Assembly: GCA_016463455.1 (NCBI GenBank)
Contig: JAEMRG010000028.1
Span: 1-9,547 of the forward strand
Length of the DNA: 9,547 nucleotides
Origin: Rhodoferax sp.
Lineage (GTDB): Bacteria; Pseudomonadota; Gammaproteobacteria; Burkholderiales; Burkholderiaceae_C
Direction: 5' to 3'
The position numbers and the translations under genes were made by a program. Shown here one piece after another: positions 5,988 through 9,547 of this stretch (position 1 is its first letter; every line of letters starts with the position of its first letter). A model generated the notes under the pieces. It made no database searches and was not told the DNA's origin. It was given only the letters and a program-made list of their open reading frames with translations.

Positions 5988-8900
5988 ATGAATACCCCCG
6001 CGCTTCTATCTAGCCGCTGGTTGCGTGTCGTGGCCTGGTGTTTTGGCGGCTTACTCGCCTTATGGGTGCTGACCTGGATCGTGGTGCCGCCGCTGGTCAA
6101 AAGTCAGACCCAGAGTCGCCTGAGCGACTGGTTGGGGCGTCAAGTCACCATTGGAAGTATCGCGTTTTCGCCCTGGTCCCTAGAGTTAACTTTGCGCGAC
6201 TTGGTGGTAGCCACCGCAGATGGCAAGGGTGTGCAGTTCTCGGCCGATCGCATGTATTTAGATGCCCAAGCGCTGTCCCTGTTCCAGTGGGCGCCAGTGA
6301 TCGATGCGCTAACGGTGGACGGCCCCAAAGCGCGACTGACCCGCTTGGGTGAGGGTCACTATGACATCGACGATATCGTATTGCGCCTGAACCAGGCCGA
6401 TGACGCGCTCGCTGTACCGGCACCAAGGTTTGCACTTCACAAGCTGACTGTGAATCACGGCAGTATGGATTTCGCCGACCGTGCTGTTGGTCAAGAGCGC
6501 CTGCATACGCTTCGTGACCTTCAGATAAGCCTTGCGCATCTGAGTAACCTTGATTCCAAGCGCGATGTCGTAGTCTCGCCGCGCCTGGCCTTTGTGCTCA
6601 ATGGAGGGCGCGTGGACTCCCAGGTCCACCTTAGCCCGTTCGGGCAAAGCCTCAAGGCAGACGCCGAGATCAAGATCAGACAGCTCGATATTGCGCCCTA
6701 CCGGGCCTACCTAGCCAATGACCTGCCGATTCAAGCGCACAGTGCTATCTTGGATGCCGACCTGCGCCTGAATTTTTCGCAAAACCCGCAAACTGCGCTT
6801 GCGCTTGCGCTTTCGGGTTCGGTCACAGTAGGTCAGCTACAAGTGCAAGATCTTCAGGGCAAACCGCTATTTTTTGCGGACAGCCTGCAATTAGGACTGT
6901 TGGATGTACGCCCGCTGGAGCGTAGCGTCAGGCTTTCGGCTGTGACCCTGAATGCCCCCCAGTTCCAACTGGTGCGCGCCGCCGATGGTCAGCTCAATTT
7001 CTTGCCTCCTGCGCCCGCGCAACAGAATGAAAACCCATGGGTAGCGACTAGCGCAGACGCTTGGGGCCTTAGCGTCCAAGAAAACAAAGCAAGGCCTGCG
7101 ACTGCGCCCTGGACACTCCAGCTCGACACCTTGACCCTCAAGGATGCCACCCTGGATTGGACCGATCTTGCCACCGCGCCGGCCACCCGCTTGGGCCTTC
7201 GGGACTTACAGGGCACGCTTTCTAAGCTGCAATGGCCGATGAAATCCGCCGCAACGCTAGACCTCAAGACGCGCCTACTGTCCTTGACCGAGGCCGCCGC
7301 GGCACCGACGGCCCAAATCAATCTGCAAGGTGGTGGCACCTTGGACGCCGGTAAAGCGCAGCTTGAGATCACTGACTTCGATCTGGGCTGGGTCGCCGGC
7401 TATGCCACACCCTATCTGGAGCCAAGCTTACGCGGGCACGCCTCCACGCATTTGAACTTCGCCTGGGACGGCGCGCGCCAAAGTGCAGTCGTACAAAAGC
7501 TGGCATTGCGCGATGTGGCGCTGGTCGGTGACAAGGCGTCCACTGTTAGCCAAACCAATGCGACTGGCAGCTATAGAGGCCCAAGCTCTGCCGACTTGCC
7601 CCAATTTAAGTTGCTGGAGCTAAGCGATATACGGCTGGAAAAGCAGGCGCGCACCGCTTACGTCGGCAAAGTGGTGCTGCACAAGCCCAGCACCGGTATG
7701 CGCCGTGATGCCGCGGGTCAATGGATGTTCGAGGCCTGGCTCAAGACCGAGGGTCCTGGCGCTGCTGCGATGGTCGCGCCAGCGGCGACCAAGCCCAATA
7801 CAAGTACCCAGCCCGATGCGCCCAAGTCGCCCCAGCCTTGGAAGCTCCATGTAGGAGAGTTCAGGCTCGAGGATGGGCAGCTCGTTTTTTCAGACCGCAT
7901 GCCTACGCGCCCGGTGCGTATGGAGATCAGTGGCTTGCAGGTACAAGCCAAAAATTTTCTGCCGCAGGGCAATACGCCCATGCCTTTGCATGTTTCGGCC
8001 AATATTAAATCCGGCCAGGCCGAAGCGGGCAAGCTGCGCTACACCGGCACTTTGATGTGGGACCCGGTCTTAGTCCAGGGCGAGGTGGACGCCTTGGATG
8101 TGCCCGCACATGCTTTTGCCGCCTATGCCGCCAGCGGCTTGAACTTGACGGTACTGCGTGCTGACACCAGCTTCAAAGGCCAGGTGCAGTACGCCGCGCT
8201 GGCCGACGGACCGCAGATGAGCGTCAAGGGCGACGCTGCGCTGGAAGACTTTAAGGCCACGACCTCCGGCCGTGGGGCCGCAAACTTGGTCGAAGAGTTG
8301 ATGAGCTGGAAGGCCTTGAATGTGCCCGGCATCGACTTCAGCCTGGCCCCTGGCATTGCCACCAAGGTGCAGGTCCGTGAAGCAGCGCTGTCGGACTTTT
8401 ATGCCCGCTTGATCGTGAACCCGCAAGGCCGCTTGAACTTGCAGGACCTGGTGCACATTGCGCCGGCCTCGTCCGGCCAGAGCGAGGCATCGACAGACCC
8501 GGCGGCCATGATTGCGCTGGGGCCCATCACCATGGTCAATGGGCGGGTTTTGTTCTCCGATCGCTTCATACAGCCCAATTACACCGCTGACCTCACGGGC
8601 CTGACCGGCAGACTCAGCGGCATTTCCAACCAAGGCCAAGGCGGTGTGCTGCCGCTGGCCGACCTTGAGCTGCGTGGCCGGGCGGAGGGCACTGCCGCAT
8701 TGGAAATTCGGGGCAAACTCAACCCGTTGGCGCAGCCGCTGGCTCTGGATATCAATGCCCTTGCGAGCGACCTGGAGATGCCGCCTTTGTCGCCCTATTC
8801 CATCAAGTACGCGGGCTATGGCATTGAGCGCGGCAAACTCAGTGTGGACCTGCACTACACCGTACAGCCTGATGGCCAACTCACTGCTAGCAACAAATTG

Positions 8901-9547
8901 GTGCTCAGCCAGCTGACCTTTGGCGACAAGCTGGAGGGCGAGTCCGCGAGCCTGCCGGTGAAGTTGGCGGTGGCCTTGTTGGCGGACCGCGATGGCATGA
9001 TCGACTTGGACTTACCTATCAGCGGTTCCCTGAGTGACCCGCAGTTTCGTATCACTACGGTGCTCTGGGATGCCGTTGCCAACCTGGTGGCCAAGGCCAT
9101 CACTGCGCCCTTTAGTCTGCTGGCCAAGGCCTTCAGTGGTGGCAGTGGCACCGAACTCAGCACACTAGCCTTTGCGCCTGGCAGTGCGCGCTTGAGCGAT
9201 GCGGCCCGCGCAGCCCTGGACAAGGTGGCGCAGGCTTTGCGTGATCGGCCCAGCCTCAGTCTCACCGTGGTGGGCTTCGCGCATTTGCAGACCGAAGGCG
9301 AAGCCGCCAAACGCGAAAAACTCAAGGGTTTGCTGCTCGCTGAAAAGCGCCGTCTTACGAGCTCGCAAGGCAGCGATGCGACGCAGGTGATCGACTTCGG
9401 CGCGCAAGAGATGCCGGCACTTTTACGATCGGTGTATCGCCGCGCCGACATCACTAAGCCGCGCAACCTGGCAGGCCAGGCCATAGACATCGCCGTGGCG
9501 GATATGGAGGCGCTGATACTGGCCAATCTCAGCGCCGATGAGGAGGA
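5988..9547 (+). CDS. DUF748 (AsmA-like) large envelope protein, 3' end beyond window
   Basis: Large inner-membrane-anchored periplasmic protein of the AsmA-like superfamily, whose members act in outer-membrane and lipid homeostasis; the exact role of DUF748 proteins is not settled. The frame is open from the ATG at 5988 to the window end, 1,186 codons without a stop. Residues ~12-33 (LRVVAWCFGGLLALWVLTWIV) are one membrane anchor, followed by a long beta-rich region with repeated 'L.L.dG.l.f.D'-like units, for example NHGSMDFADR, LKDATLDWTD, LEDGQLVFSDR and VNGRVLFSDRF. A Pro/Ala/Thr linker lies at about 589-617. Near the end are DLDLPISGSLSDPQFR (1006-1021) and FAPGSARLSDAARAALDKVAQAL from 1062, an OmpA-like pattern typical of DUF748 C-termini. 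No strong ribosome site precedes the ATG, so the start is the weakest part of the call. Intact homologues are around this size, so little should be missing. G+C is much higher than in the dctQM region. Confidence 0.88.
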   Translation, partial: MNTPALLSSRWLRVVAWCFGGLLALWVLTWIVVPPLVKSQTQSRLSDWLGRQVTIGSIAFSPWSLELTLRDLVVATADGKGVQFSADRMYLDAQALSLFQWAPVIDALTVDGPKARLTRLGEGHYDIDDIVLRLNQADDALAVPAPRFALHKLTVNHGSMDFADRAVGQERLHTLRDLQISLAHLSNLDSKRDVVVSPRLAFVLNGGRVDSQVHLSPFGQSLKADAEIKIRQLDIAPYRAYLANDLPIQAHSAILDADLRLNFSQNPQTALALALSGSVTVGQLQVQDLQGKPLFFADSLQLGLLDVRPLERSVRLSAVTLNAPQFQLVRAADGQLNFLPPAPAQQNENPWVATSADAWGLSVQENKARPATAPWTLQLDTLTLKDATLDWTDLATAPATRLGLRDLQGTLSKLQWPMKSAATLDLKTRLLSLTEAAAAPTAQINLQGGGTLDAGKAQLEITDFDLGWVAGYATPYLEPSLRGHASTHLNFAWDGARQSAVVQKLALRDVALVGDKASTVSQTNATGSYRGPSSADLPQFKLLELSDIRLEKQARTAYVGKVVLHKPSTGMRRDAAGQWMFEAWLKTEGPGAAAMVAPAATKPNTSTQPDAPKSPQPWKLHVGEFRLEDGQLVFSDRMPTRPVRMEISGLQVQAKNFLPQGNTPMPLHVSANIKSGQAEAGKLRYTGTLMWDPVLVQGEVDALDVPAHAFAAYAASGLNLTVLRADTSFKGQVQYAALADGPQMSVKGDAALEDFKATTSGRGAANLVEELMSWKALNVPGIDFSLAPGIATKVQVREAALSDFYARLIVNPQGRLNLQDLVHIAPASSGQSEASTDPAAMIALGPITMVNGRVLFSDRFIQPNYTADLTGLTGRLSGISNQGQGGVLPLADLELRGRAEGTAALEIRGKLNPLAQPLALDINALASDLEMPPLSPYSIKYAGYGIERGKLSVDLHYTVQPDGQLTASNKLVLSQLTFGDKLEGESASLPVKLAVALLADRDGMIDLDLPISGSLSDPQFRITTVLWDAVANLVAKAITAPFSLLAKAFSGGSGTELSTLAFAPGSARLSDAARAALDKVAQALRDRPSLSLTVVGFAHLQTEGEAAKREKLKGLLLAEKRRLTSSQGSDATQVIDFGAQEMPALLRSVYRRADITKPRNLAGQAIDIAVADMEALILANLSADEE

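Noticed and set aside
8070..8879. - strand frame of 269 codons opposite the DUF748 gene
   Set aside because: No recognisable domain, hydrophilic Gln/Arg/His-rich composition typical of an antisense shadow, fully overlapped by a convincing coding frame.
8855..9526. - strand frame of 223 codons opposite the DUF748 gene
   Set aside because: Low-complexity Ala/Ser/Arg product, as expected antisense to a G+C-rich gene; the + strand frame carries clear family motifs.

Overview
This window looks like the chromosome of a Burkholderiales (probably Comamonadaceae-like) betaproteobacterium. That placement is inference from protein style: a mannitol/chloroaromatic-type TRAP solute-binding protein, an MscL with the [15 protein letters not shown] tail, and a large DUF748 (AsmA-like) envelope protein. 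No rRNA, tRNA, CRISPR array or insertion sequence is visible.

Layout. (1) Positions 3-881, + strand: 3' part of a TRAP-transporter periplasmic binding protein (DctP/TakP type), closed by a strong symmetrical terminator at 897-922. (2) Positions 3395-921, - strand: TRAP small permease (DctQ), TRAP large permease (DctM) and a small two-helix membrane protein of unknown function, packed with 4-bp and 14-bp overlaps. They converge on the binding-protein gene instead of lying in one operon with it. (3) Positions 5145-3440, - strand: a stub of an NhaD-type Na+/H+ antiporter (first ~60 residues), a complete CPA1-type cation:proton antiporter whose ATG overlaps the stub's stop, and a 50-codon chimeric ORF. 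The chimera seems to join the N-terminus of a 2-hydroxyacid dehydrogenase to an internal piece of NhaD. (4) Positions 5280-5717, + strand: mscL, whose conserved N-terminal helix is encoded but has no standard start codon. (5) Positions 5718-5987: non-coding, with three short inverted repeats. (6) Positions 5988-9547, + strand: a DUF748/AsmA-like protein running off the window.

How it fits together. Regions 2 and 3 read as one - strand transcription unit with no obvious internal terminator: NhaD stub, CPA1 antiporter, chimeric scar ORF, DctQ, DctM, small membrane protein. TRAP transporters use a sodium gradient to import carboxylates, so a Na+/H+ antiporter beside one makes physiological sense. 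However, the gene debris argues that this neighbourhood arose by rearrangement. The two NhaD pieces lie in NhaD order on the same strand, with the CPA1 gene and the dehydrogenase start between them.

The most notable observations are the antiporter gene-replacement scar, the chimeric mini-ORF, the split P versus Q-M arrangement, the uncharacterised gene coupled to dctM, and the mscL start anomaly. I did not find a convincing new defence, mobile or RNA-based system. Homology statements are recognition from memory, not database searches.
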